Assembly: GCA_016271365.2 (NCBI GenBank)
Contig: CM028132.1
Coordinates: forward strand, 588,883,001 to 588,947,000
From: Neoceratodus forsteri
Lineage: Eukaryota > Chordata > Ceratodontiformes > Ceratodontidae
DNA length: 64,000 bases
Direction of reading: 5' to 3'
Numbering within the stretch: position 1 is the stretch's first letter; every line of letters begins with the position of its first letter. Of the stretch, positions 33,305 through 44,429 are shown piece after piece. The notes under the pieces were generated by a model, which had not been told where the DNA came from, ran no database searches, and was given only the letters and a program-made list of their open reading frames with translations. The position numbers and the translations under genes are program-made.

Positions 33305-35740
33305 GAAACATAAGAACATAAGAAAAGTGTTGGCAGATGGGGACTGTGTGGTCCATCTAGTCTGCCCAAGGTGGCTACCCCCCCAATTATATGTTTTTCC
33401 TAAGTTGCCCACATTGCTTGTCCCAAGTAAATTTGAATTTCCTTACTGTCTTTGATGCCACCACTTCTAGTAGCAGGCTGTTCCATGATTCTATCACTCT
33501 CTTGGTGAAAATGTACTTTCTAGAGTTGCTTTTAAACTTGCCAGACACAAGTTGTGCCCTGTTGTACACACCACTCTGTTTTCCTGGAAGAGGTTTTCCT
33601 TCTGATTTGTGTTAATTCCCTTGATGTACTTAAATGTTTCTATCATGTCCCCCCTGTTTCTTCTCTGTTCCAGAGAGAATAAACTCAACTGTTTGAGTCT
33701 TGTCTCGTATGGCTCATGATGCAGCCCCTGTACCATCTTTGTGGCCCTTCTCTGCACCGTCTCCAGATGGTTGATGTCCTTTTTTGGGTCAGGCCTCCAA
33801 AACTGGACACAGTACTCAAGGTGTGGCCTTACCAAGGATCTGTAGAGTGGCATGATAACATCCTACTTTCTGCTCGTAATACCCCTTCCTATGCATCCGA
33901 GGATATCACTTGCCTTCTGTGCTGCTTTTTCACATTGTTTTCCTACCTTCAACTTGTTGGCAATGATCACACCCAGATCCGATTCCATCTCTGCCTCCTC
34001 TAATTGATGCCCTTCTAGTACATACTTTTTTCCTGGGTTCTGCTTCACTAGGTGTATCACCCTACACTTCTAGGTGTTAAATTTTAACTGCCAATTTCTG
34101 GACCATTCTTCCAGTTTCCTTAGGTCAGCTTCCATACCTATGCCCCCTCTAGTGTATCCACCCTGTTGCAGAGCTTTGTATCATCTATGAACAGGCAAAC
34201 CTTCCCCTCAGTTCATCAGTGATGTCACTGATGAATATGTTGAAGAATACTGGACACAGCACTGATCCTGTGGAACGCCACTGGTCACATCTCTCCCTTG
34301 ATAATGCCCCATTTATCAAAACTCTCTGGGTCCTATTCTGCAGTCAGTTTTAATCCAGTTTACTATTTTCTGTACAACTCTTGTGTGTTCTAGTTTGTTA
34401 GCAAGTCTGCTGTGGGGAACAGTGTCAAAGGCCTTGCTGAAGTCTAGGTACTAGACCCTGGTCCACTGTTCTGGTAACCCAATCAAAGAAATCAATCATG
34501 TTTGTTTGGCACGAGCACCCTGCTGTGAAGCAATGCTGTTTGGGGTCGAGTTTTCCAGTTACCTTTAGGTAGTCAACTATTCTCTCCTTTAGTAATGCCT
34601 CCATAATTTTTCCCACTATAGAGGTCAGGCTGACTGGGCAGTAGTTTTCTGCCTCTTCTGTGCTTTCACATTTGTGCAAGGACACAACTGTTGCCCTTTT
34701 CCATTCTTGAGGTACTTTGCCACTTTCCAGAGATAGATTAAACAGCTCAGCTAGTGGTGCAGCTATTTCTTACCGAAGCTCTTTTAGTATTCTGGTGTGG
34801 ATACCATCTGGCCCCATGGCTTTATCCACCTTAAGTTTGCTTAGCTTTTCTAAGACCCTCTCTTTCATGAAGGGGCTTGTGTCTGCCCTTCCACTATCTT
34901 ACTTTGTCTTACTTAGTGTAGGTCCTTTGCTAATATCTTCTATTTTGAAAACTGAGCAGAAGAATTTGTTTAACAACTCTTCTTTGTCTTCATCTTTCTC
35001 TAACAGCTGGTTCTCCCTTGTTGCTATTTGGACTATTCCCCCTTTAATCTTCATTTTTTTCTCTTATGTGTCTATAGAAAGTCCTAACTTTCCTAACCCC
35101 TTGTGCTATTCTTGCCTCTGTTTAGGCTTTGGCTATCCGAATTGCTTTTCCTGCCTCCTTGAGTTTGTTACTATATTACTCTCTGTCTGTTTCTCCTCTT
35201 GTTTCCTTGTACTGCTTAAAACCCCTCTTTTTTTCCTTGATTTTGGTTGCTACCTCTTCAGAGAACCAGACAGGGTTCTTCCTTCTTTTGGCTTTGCTGA
35301 TTTGTCCTGTGCATTGCTCAGTGGCTGTATTTAAGGCATTCTTTAAGTTCCCCAGCAGTTTTCTTCATTCTTCCTGTTACTGGTGTCAAGCATGGTCTTG
35401 ATCCTGGATTTCATTTAGGAAAGTTGGAGTTCCTGAAATCAAGTATCTTGATTTTTGTGACTTTACCTTCCTCTTTATTTACTGATACCCAGACTGACCA
35501 GTAGTCGCTGGTCCCCAGATTGATACCCACATGAACGTCTGAAATTCTGTTGCTGTTTGTGAGCACCAGGTCCAGAGTTGCTTTATCTCTGGTAGGTGAG
35601 TCTACCAGCTGATTTAGACCCCCCCCCCGCAGTGTAAACAGGAATTTTCTGCTCTGCTCTGTTGGTGCAGTGTATGAGGTCCAGTCCACATCTGGCAGAT
35701 TGGGAAGTAGGGTTTTTCTGTAGTATATGCTTAGCCCTGG
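33305..35740 (-). mobile_element. CR1 LINE, minus strand, endonuclease to 3' end
   Basis: The 3' end is at about 33305 (AAACATAAGAACATAAG). ORF2 pieces going 5': C-terminus 33569-33387 ([16 protein letters not shown]), connection 33853-33494 ([48 protein letters not shown]), 34060-33863, RT with a FIDDTKLC active-site reading near 34165-34190, fingers 34685-34425 (NYCPVSLTSIVGKIMEALLKERI), linker, and the endonuclease end 35782-35411 (NLPDVDW, LGTSDYWSVW: the terminal SDH has Tyr for His). It meets the next CR1 head to head near 35740. Confidence 0.85.
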
Positions 35741-37900
35741 CAAAAAGAAACACAGGTGAGGGGGTACAGACAAAGTGGGCAAGCATTAAGGATGCAATAC
35801 TTGAAGCAACATCCCATTGTGTTAGACAGAAAAGGAAGTGCAAAAGAAGAAGGAAACCACTTTGGTTCTCAAATACAGTAGCACAAAAGGTCAGAGCCAA
35901 AAGGCTGGCCTTCAGGAAATATAAGGGAACACAGCGGGATGAAGATAGGGAGGCATACCAAACTGCCCTAAGGGAAGCAGGGAAGGCAGTAAGGCAGGCA
36001 AAGGCCCAAACTGAGGAAACACTAGCATGAACAGTAAAAGAAGGTGACAATACTTTCTACAGATACATTAGTGAAAGGAGAAAGTCCAGAGGGAGTATTG
36101 CTAAGCTCAAAGGAGAAAAAGGGGCATGTGAGGAGGAGGACCCTGTAAAAGCATCTATCCTAAATAGATACTTTTGCTCAGTATTTACTGAAGAGAAGGT
36201 AGGGCAGGGCCCACAGCTCAGCACCACGGACACGGGGGGGAGGGAGGTGAGTACTACTCCCTTCACAAAAGAAAGGGTCCTACAAGAGCTCACTAAGCTC
36301 AGGATGGACAAGGCAATGGGACCTGATGGCATACACCCCAGGGTACTTAAGAAGCTAAAGGTGGAACTAGCAGAGCCATTAGCAGAACTGTTTAGTGAGT
36401 CTCTGAGCACAGGAGGGGTCCCAGGAGACTGCAGAAGGGCTCGTATGATCCTGATCCACAAGAGTGGTAGCAGGGAGGAGGCAAGGAACTACAGACCAGT
36501 CAGTCTTACCTCAGTAGTGGGCAAGATTATGGAGGCATTCCTTAAGGAAAGGATAGTGCAACACCTGGAATCCATAAGGGCACAGGATCCAAGACAGCAT
36601 GGGTTTACAAAAGGAAGGTCCTGTCAAACTAATCTCATAGATTTCTTTGACTGGGTAACCAGAGTGGTGGACCAAGGGGGAGCAGTTGATGTCACTTACC
36701 TTGACTTCAGCAAAGCTTTCGACACTGTTCCACATAGAAGATTGATAAATAAGCTGGATAGGCTTGGGATGGGTCGAAGTTGGTCAACTGGGTGGCAAAC
36801 TGGTTGATGGGCAGAAAACAGAGAGTGGTGGTAAATGGTATACAGTCAGAAGAGATGCAAGTCACAAGTAGGGTACCTCAGGGATCAGTCCTGGGGCCAG
36901 TCCTCTTCAATATCTTCATTAGTGACATTGTAGATGGACTAGAGGGTAAGGCTTGTCTGTTTGCAGATGACACCAAGATCTGCAACAGAGTAGATGATCC
37001 AGATGGGGTGGGCAGAATGAGAAGAGATCTGGATAAACTAGCAAAATGGTCAGAAGAGTGGCAACTGGGATTTAATGCAAAGAAGTACAAGATCATGCAC
37101 ATAGGGAAGAGAAACCCTGAAGCCACCTATAGGCTGGGAGGGGAGTTGCTGGCAGTCACAAAGGAAGAAAGAGACTTGGGCATCATCATCACCGATGACA
37201 TGAAATCATCCAAGCAGACCTCTAAAGCAGTAGGTAAGACTAGGGGATGTTAGGGTGTATTAGTAGGGGTATCACAAGCTGTAAGAGGGAGGTAATAATC
37301 CCTCTTTACAAGACACTGGTTAGGCCCCATGTGGAGTACTGCATGCAGTACTGGAGGCCACACCTTCACAAGGACATTTACCAAATTGAGGCAGTCCAGA
37401 GAAGGGCAACCAAAATGGTGCAGGGACTGCATCAGAAGACATATGAGAGCAGATTAATGGAGCTCAATATCTATACCCTTGAGCAAAGGAGGGAGAGAGG
37501 TGATATGATCGAAACATTCAAACACCTTAAGGGCATTAACAAGGTGAAAGAGTCTAACATGTTTAAATATAAGAAAAATAGCAGGACAAGAGGACACAGC
37601 ATGAGATTAGAGGGAGGCCGATTAAGGGGGAATGTGAGGAAATTATTTTTCACAGAAAGAGTGGTGGATGCATGGAACAGCCTACCTCAGGAAGTGGTGG
37701 CTACGAATACAGTGCAGGGCTTCAAACAGGCATGGGATAGGCATAAGGGAGCAATACAGATGAGTATGAATAGATAGGCCACTGACAGAGCAAAGGCTGA
37801 TGGCACACTTATAAGGTAGAAAAAAAATGGGCATACTGGATGGGCCTTGCGGTCCTTATCTGCTGTCAAGCTCTATGTTTCTATGTTTTTATGTTTCTAT
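35741..37900 (+). mobile_element. CR1 LINE, plus strand, best preserved RT of its family
   Basis: Runs from the endonuclease-RT linker to the 3' end (GGATGGGCCTTGCGGTCCTT, then TCTATGTTTCTATGTTTTTATG tail). 5' truncated at about 35741 against the minus-strand CR1. Few disruptions relative to other copies suggest it is the youngest CR1 here. Confidence 0.88.
35775..37777 (+). pseudogene. CR1 ORF2 linker, RT and C-terminus, with few frameshifts
   Basis: Linker 35775-36030 (TEETLA end with a TGA stop just after), then RT 36247-36807: KERVLQELTKLRMDKAMGPDG, IHPRVLKKL, RNYRPVSLTSVVGKIMEA, DPRQHGFTKGRSCQTNLIDFF, VTYLDFSKAFDTVPHR (motif A). After a slip at about 36780: SRVPQGSVLGPVLFNIFISD (motif B) and LFADDTKICNRVDD (motif C, both Asp present), to 37253. 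After another slip, the C-terminus 37247-37777 has SCKREVIIPLYKTLVRPHVEYC and RKLFFTERVVDAWNSLPQEVV, stopping at 37777. The polymerase core is almost intact; only a few single-base changes separate the frames. Confidence 0.88.
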
Positions 37901-38279
37901 GTTACAAACTCAAAGACAGATACCTGAGATAGTTACTACAGTAATTACATCAGTTACTCCAACATAGCTTCAATAATTCTGAAGGATTGCACCCTTCTAC
38001 TCTATAACCATTAGGTACCCATTTAGGGCATGAAACATGAGGCAGAAATGGTACATGTTGCAACCTTACTCTTTCCTGTGCCTTAATGTCTCTAAATCTC
38101 CCAGGCTCCCTGCCGGTCTGCGAGTTTGATGAATGCCACCATTTTGAGATCATTTTTCTTCTGAAACCCTTTGTTCTGGTCCCTGCCAGCTTGGGATCTC
38201 CCAGTGAATGCCACTGGGTCACACTACTTAATGTGGAATTGCCAACATGCCCTCACCATCCCCAAACTGTACAGCCCAT
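37901..38279. other. Unassigned non-LINE DNA between two CR1 copies
   Basis: No coding or known repeat motif. It may continue the sequence at 33050-33304, with the CR1 pair inserted between. The run CCCAGTGAATGCCACTGGGT near 38200 is a short hairpin. Confidence 0.3.
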
Positions 38280-38695
38280 ATTGTACACCCTGGAAGAGAG
38301 GAGGGAGGGGGGACATGATAGAGGCCTGTAAGTATCTCATGCGGGTTAATAAGGTACAGGAGGGGAGCATTTTTCAGAGGAGAAGGTATGCAAGGACAAG
38401 GGGCATGCAATGAAGCTGGAATGGGGTAAATTTAAGAGGGATGTGAGGAAGTACTTCTTCACTGGAAAAGTGGTGGATGTCTGGAAAAGTCTACCAGTGG
38501 AGGTAGTGGGGATGAAAACAGTGGTGGACTTCAAGCATGCATGGGACAGACACAATGGAATCTTGGTAGGGGAGTGGAGTGGGGAGGTAGCCAAAGATCA
38601 GGTAGGGTCTACGGTGTCAGTATAGGCAGGGTAAAATGGGCAGACTAGGTGGGCCAAAGTGTCCTTATCTGCCAACAAATTCCGTGTTTCTATGA
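38280..38695 (+). mobile_element. CR1 LINE C-terminal and 3' fragment
   Basis: Plus strand: LEERREGGHDRG, then in another frame MIEACKYLMRVNKVQEGSIFQRRRYARTRG, then RDVRKYFFTGKVVDVWKSLPVEVVGMKTVVDFKHAW (38410-38625), and the 3' tail CAGACTAGGTGGGCC to TGTTTCTATGATGC. This is the last 400 bases of a CR1 with two frameshifts. Confidence 0.8.
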
Positions 38696-40064
38696 TGCTG
38701 AATACCAGCTGGAATTCTGTGTCTGGAGTGTCAGCCAGAAGAGGGCAAGTGCCACCCTAGACTTGGGATCCTGCAGCCATCCCAAGCATTACAAGCCCTC
38801 TCTGGCCAGTCACAGTTGGAGATTTAGTGAGGGAACCCTGACTATTCTCTATAGTGTCATGTCACTTCATTCTGACGTTGACCTTTACTTTTTTCTTCTG
38901 TCTGGATATCCATATTTATACGTTTGATGGCATGTCCTCCAAACAGCCCACAGATCTGCACAGGAACAAAGAGCACAGGGTGTACTTTGCAACTTACGAA
39001 CTACTAGGACACAGGAAATCTCAAAGTTGTAAACAACTAAGGTAATTTTTGTTAAAATCTGAAACACTTGACCCTTTACTTCTCTAGGACAGAACTAGAA
39101 CTGGCATAGCCTTAGCTGATGAAGGAAACCCCCAAATGCTTGTTAAGGGGGTTACATGTATAATTTATAATATTTGATGCCTATATGGGATATGTAATGA
39201 GCTGAAGTGAGATAACCATTTTAACATGGGGTTCTGACCAGTTCAGACTCATCATTGGCTGAAACTTTGTCATATGGTGGTGTACTATTTTACAGATAAC
39301 CTACCCAGAGAAAAATCGTGTAGCGGCAAAAGATCAGTATGAAAAGAGACACATCCCCAACAATGAATCACATCACAAACCCCATCCCCTTCCCCACTCC
39401 AACACACCCCAATCCACTCCCGAAAGGCAACATTCATCCACAGAAACAAATTGCCTCCAGATGGCCGGTAGAAGATACCATAGTGAAGTGCCTTGCCACA
39501 GAAAACCGGCATTAATACCAAAGTCACTGAAAGGCCAGGTAACCCATTAGGGAAAGGATAAAGATTTTGTGCTGATTTAATATAACTCCCTGCAAGAAAA
39601 CATTGGTGACCCTTATACAAAGTCTTTTTTTAGATGTTTCAGCTCACCCAGGCAGTTCAGCTTAAAGATATTTCAGACTAATTTAAAAAAATATATATAA
39701 CTCTTTAGTAAGTGTTGTGGCATTGACAGCATTTCCATGTGTGCTAAGATATATGGGTACCTCAGTGGTTAAAGGTACTTAATGCTCACAATACACCCTT
39801 TGTGTCAATATCTCAGCATGCCTGGACACCCTGCCATGTGCTATTGCTTACATAAATGACACTAGCAGAGTATATATATCCTGTGAGAAAACTTCAGAGT
39901 CTAACTTCTGTAGCACTGCAGCCAGAATAAAACTAAGATGAATTACAAGGTGACTACTATATGATGGTGTGAAAATATATTTATGTTTTAATGTTTTAAT
40001 ATGTAATTTTAAAAATATTGTAGAGAGCCTGCAGTGCAGATTAAGAAAAGTCTTCATTTTAACA
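38696..40064. other. Repeat-poor stretch holding a candidate host exon
   Basis: No LINE, LTR or tandem array could be recognised in this 1.4 kb, which is rare in the window. It is AT-rich and would fit intron sequence around the candidate exon at 39296-39538. Confidence 0.4.
39296..39538 (+). CDS. Candidate internal coding exon of an unidentified host gene
   Basis: The stretch is preceded by TACTATTTTACAG, a good splice acceptor, and ends in GGCCAG followed by GTAACC, a good donor. Between them are exactly 243 bases, 81 codons, with no stop in frame 0, so both flanking introns would be phase 0; the other two plus-strand frames hit stops at once. The encoded peptide is basic and polar, rich in His, Pro, Ser and Lys (starts ITYPEKNRVAAKDQYEKRH, ends PALIPKSLKGQ), and would be disordered. 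I do not recognise the protein family. It could still be chance, since a stop-free 243 bases between consensus sites is not proof. No other exon of the same gene is identified. Confidence 0.38.
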
Positions 40065-41847
40065 AAGTAACATAGACACATAGATATTGTCAGCAGATAA
40101 GGACTGCTTGGCCAACCTAGTCTGCCCATTTTCCCTACCTACTGTAACACTGCAGACCTTACTTGATCTCCAGCTTTAGCCCCCCCTCCCTACTTCTAAG
40201 GTTCCTTTATGCCTATCCCTTGCATTCTTGAAGCCTGTTACCATTTTTGTCCCCACCCCTCTGCTGGGAGGCTGTTCTAGGCATCCACCACTCTTTCTGT
40301 GAAGAAGTACTTCCTCACATTTGTCCTGAGCCCCCACCCCCAGCTTCATAGCATGTCCCCTTGTTCATGAGCATCTTTTCCTCTGAAAAATGCTTCCTGC
40401 TTAAACCTTATTTATACCTGTGAGGTATTTGAAAGTTTCTATTATATTCCCCCTCTCACTCCTTTCCTCCAGGGTGTACATATTGCGGTCCTTCAGTCTC
40501 ATAGGGCTTGTGATGCAGACCCTGTACAATGTTTTGGTTGCCCTCCTCTGGACCACCTCTACCCTGTCTATGTTCTTCTGGAGATGTGGTCTTCAGAACT
40601 GGACACAGTACTCTAAGTGAGGTCTCACCAGTGATCTATACAGTGGCAACACCACCTCTCCTTCTGCTGGTGATACCTCCCTATGTGACCTAGCATCCCA
40701 CTAGCTCTCACTTGCCTTATCACACTGTCTGTCCACCTTTAGGTTAACAGATATGATTACCCCAGGTTCCTTACCTGTTTGGTGATGGTTAATACCACTC
40801 CTCCATTTGTACTCTGCCCTGGGTTTCTGTGCCCCAGGTGCATTATTTTGCACTTCTTCACATTGAAACTTAGCTGCCACAGCCTTGACCACTCCTCTAG
40901 CTTTCTTAGATCTCTACTCATTTTTTTCCGCCACCTCTGGAGTGTCTACCCTGTTGCAGTTTTTAGTGTCATCTGCAAAGAAGCATACCTTCCCTCTAGC
41001 TCCTCTGCAACATCACTAATAAAGTTGTTAAAGAAGACCAATCCCATTACTGATCCCTGTGGTACCCTGCTGGTCACAAGACCGATCCCATTACTGATCC
41101 CTGTGGTACCCTGCTGGTCACAAGACCGATCCCATTACTGATCCCTGTGGTACCCTGCTGGTCACAAGACCGATCCCATTACTGATCCCTGTGGTACCCT
41201 GCTGGTCACAAGACCGATCCCATTACTGATCCCTGTGGTACCCTGCTGGTCAGACCCCGATCCCATTATTGATCCCCCTGTGGTACCCTGCTGGTCATAA
41301 GACTGATCCCCATTACTGATCCCTGTGGTACCCTGCTGGTCACAAGACCGATCCCATTACTGATCCCTGTGGTACCCTGCTGGTCACAAGACCGATCCCA
41401 TTACTGATCCCTGTGGTACTCTGCTGGTCACAAGACCGATCCCATTACTGATCCCTGTGGTACCCTGCTGGTCACAAGACCGATCCCATTACTGATCCCT
41501 GTGGTACCCTGCTGGTCACCCTTACTTCCTTGGAGTGAACTCCTTTTACCACCACCCTCTGCCTCCTGTCCCCTAACCAATTTCTCACCCAGTTTACCAC
41601 CTTTGTACCCACTCCCAGACTTTCCAGCTTGTTTGTGAGTCTCCTGTGAGGAACAATGTCAAAGGCTTTACTGAAATCTTGGTAGGCCACATCCACTGTT
41701 CCACCCTGTTCTACTTCCTTGGTCACCCAGTCAAAGAAATCTATCAGATTTGTTTGACATGGTCTCCCCCCAGTGAATTTATGCTGTTTCAGATCTTGTA
41801 GGCTGCTGGATTCAAGATATTCCCAAATCCTCTCCTTTAGTAGTGGT
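40065..41847 (-). mobile_element. CR1 LINE with internal minisatellite
   Basis: The 3' end is at 40065 (ACATAGACACATAGATATTGTC). Going 5': C-terminal pieces to about 40620, connection and RT with a FFADDTKNCN reading near 40955-40985, then the 44-bp array (41041-41519), then the RT fragment 41726-41472 (DVAYQDFSKAFDIVPHRRL, NWVRNWLGDRRQRVVVKG, VTSRVPQGSVMGSVL) and fingers to about 41840. The copy is 5'-truncated where DIRS-2 begins. No continuation appears on the far side of DIRS-2, so the two simply abut. Confidence 0.85.
41041..41519 (-). repeat. 44-bp minisatellite, about 11 copies, derived from RT motif B
   Basis: Units start with ATCCCATTACTGATCCCTGT at 41041, 41085, 41129, 41173, 41217, 41260, 41306, 41351, 41395, 41439 and 41483. 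Most are identical; the unit pair near 41250-41310 carries small changes. On the minus strand one unit spells the RVPQGSV motif-B codons of CR1 RT. Because 44 is not a multiple of three the frame changes with each copy. Confidence 0.95.
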
Positions 41848-42060
41848 CATTCATCAAGGATATCTCCTCCATTCAGCACGCCATTGGGCCACACCTTAGG
41901 AAAGGTAAGCCATCGGCATCAGGACACTCAGAAACTTTTGCTAGTTGGGGATCATCCATGATGACATTCAGCATTGGCAACTATGAAATGTTTCTGACTC
42001 CACTGCTCCTCAGTTCTTTCTTCTACCATCAAATTCTTATCTGACTTGCAGAGAAACAAT
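41848..42060 (+). repeat. DIRS-2 left inverted terminal repeat
   Basis: Shares with the reverse complement of the right end: CCATTGGGCCACACCTT, GAAACTTTTGCTA, ATGACAT and CTCCTCAGTTC, in the same order. The outermost TCATCAAGGATATCTCCTCC is complemented in the internal region near 58840-58860. Confidence 0.65.
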
Positions 42061-42422
42061 GCTGTTGTTTGTTTGATATTTATTATTTTTCAGTTTAACT
42101 CAGTTTGCCTATGTTGTCCCTGTATGCTTCCATTGAAAGAGCCTTTATTTAGGTTACGTACCTGCAGTTACAAGATCTACAAGGACAATGCTCTGTCCCT
42201 TCAATGTTGGTAGTCCTGGACCGTTTAGTGGGTGCCGTCGACTGCCAGGTTGTAATGGCATTGTTCTCAGTACTGATTTGATGCCTGTTGTTGCTTCCAA
42301 TGACAATAACTAATATCCTCTCAGCTGGGTCTCCCCATTAGTACCATCATTGTCAATGGGCTCTAAAAGCATGCCGGTTATCCCTCTAACACAGCCTCTG
42401 CCTCCATTGTTGGTTCTGTCCA

Positions 42423-43646
42423 TTGTCCCTGTCATCATTTCAGACAACGAGGTGGAATATAATCCTGATTGCCTTAATATGGAGGAGCTGGAATTTGGAG
42501 GATGAGGAAAGGGATGAGGATGATCCCTATGAAGGGGGTTTGCCTTCCATCTCCACCCTTTCATCATGCAGGAAGGACTCTGTGATATATAATCCCAGGT
42601 CTCCTCCTAAGGATTCCTCTTTCTGGGCCTTGGTCAGGCAAATCCAGGTTGTCATGGGCTTTGAAGCTGGAAAGGAAGCCTTCAGTAAAATAAATTTAAT
42701 GGAGTTTTTAGAGGTTCCAGCTACACCATCCATTCTAGTGCCTCCTGTATATCCAGCATTAGAAGATGCTACCTTTGCTGCCTGATATAGGCTTCACCAT
42801 TTGCCTTCAGTGCCTAGAAAGGCTGACAAACAGTAGTCTGCGCCATCTGTTAAGCCTTATAATGCCACACAACCTGAAACAGATTCAGTGGTTATCATGG
42901 CTGGTCACCGATTGCACTAGAGCTTCTAACACATGAGTACTTTGTCTCCTGACAAAGTATCCAGGATGTTGGATGTCATGGACAAAGGAACTTATGCCTC
43001 TGCATCCTTGGGCCTAAGAATTGCAAATTCACCAGGCATACATAATTAAATATCAAAATGTCCTGTGTAAATCTCCTATATCTCCTAGTCAGGCTTTGCC
43101 TGATAGTCCTGTTAAAGCTGAACTGCTTAAAGCTGCTTCAGCTGGTGTGGATACTGGAAAACATCTGTTATGCTCTGTATACATGCCTCTGATGATTCTG
43201 CCAGGGCTACTGCCTCCAACATATGACTTCAGAGATATTTCTGGCTCAGATTAGCTGAATTTGCTAGTGATGTACAACAGGCTATGCTGAATGCTTCTTT
43301 CAGTGGCTTTAAGCTGTTTTAGAGTGATGTTGCAAGTGCTCTACGTGAGCTTCAGTTCTTAAATCCCTGAGCCCTTAACCTGCCAGGGGGCATGGCAGAG
43401 GCTCATTTTGTAGGCCTGTAGCCTGTAGGGGCCGTACCTATCACCAACAGTCTTGTGGTCATGGAGATGGTCCCCTTCCTCATCCTCTCTGCCCTGGTGC
43501 CTATACAAAGGCATTCAAAGGTATCAGTCAAGGCAGCACAGCCACCACTGGTACCACTTGACCCTCCACTTCCTCTGCCTCCACTATTGCCTCTGTGGGT
43601 ACAAGGGGGGAAGGATTACCCTTCATTAGGGCCCTTAGGGTTTTGA
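42423..43646 (+). pseudogene. DIRS-2 gag-like remnant
   Basis: An acidic N-terminal segment (ELEFGG then DEERDEDDPYEGG) leads to PPKDSSFWALVRQIQVVMGF (42423-42785). From 42960 to 43380 readings such as KGTYASASLGLRIAN and ASDDSARATASN parallel the YMAASLILGQTNY and TNDSVARLMA segments of DIRS-1 gag. A Pro-rich C-terminal part ends at 43646, where LINE-Y interrupts. Stops and frameshifts are many. Confidence 0.6.
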
Positions 43647-44175
43647 TGAGGTTCTTATGTTGGGGATGGTCTTCATGGATCTGACCAAGGCATTTGATCT
43701 TATAAATTACTCCTTGTTATGCTTCAAGTTAACAGAGTTGGGTTTCTCCAAGAATGCTATTCTTTGGTTTCAGGATTTTAACAGGACTCAGTTTGTTAGT
43801 ACAGGTTCCTCTGCTGTCCTCATAGAATCTGGTGTCCCACAGGGTTTGATATTAGGCCCCTCATTATTTTCTCTTTTTGTTAACCAGTTACCTTCCCTCT
43901 GTAAATCCTGTGAGTATCTACTTAATGCAGATGATCTGATTCTTTATTCCCAAACTACACATATTTCTAGTTTGACACCTGCATTACAACTAGAATTAAT
44001 TGATATCTGTAATTGGTTTAAGGCAAATTCTTTGATTCAAAATCTTAAAAAAACTAAGTCTATGTTGTTTTGTTCTCTTACTATTTTAAAACACAATCTA
44101 AGTTTAGCCATTCACGATGTGAAAGGCATGCTTACTGAACAAGTCTTTGAATTTAAATACTTTGGTGTTCATCTC

Positions 44176-44395
44176 TGTTATGTGTAGTATAGCTATTTTA
44201 AGAAATGCTAGAGACAGTGCAGCTTTAAGAGAATGTGTACTTCCTGTAAGTGTACCTGTGTTTGGAGCCAGTCTCCTCTTGTATGCTGCTGAATGGAAGT
44301 AAAAAGAGAAGGCCTAGATTTCAGTGTGGCATGTTTTCTTACTACCAAGACCCTTATGTGTTTAAGGTACTTATTTTCAGCCACCAAATACAACA
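44176..44395 (+). repeat. Gypsy left LTR
   Basis: Starts TGTTATGTGTAGTATAGC, ends CCAAATACAACA. Differs from the right LTR by scattered substitutions and small indels (for instance an extra ATTT near 44195), so the insertion is not recent. Confidence 0.95.
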
Positions 44396-44429
44396 AACTT
44401 GCGACGATGGATGGTGGACATTTTCATAA

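Noticed and set aside
35583..36050. A 155-residue minus-strand frame across the CR1-CR1 junction
   Set aside because: It runs through two opposite CR1 copies and is partly antisense of the plus-strand linker; it is a chance fusion.
39285..39620. A 111-residue minus-strand open frame
   Set aside because: It is the antisense of the candidate exon and lacks splice or domain support; the plus-strand reading has flanking splice sites.
41041..41519. Regular direct repeats that could suggest a CRISPR array
   Set aside because: Units are contiguous with no unique spacers, lie inside a LINE, and the genome is a vertebrate; this is a minisatellite.
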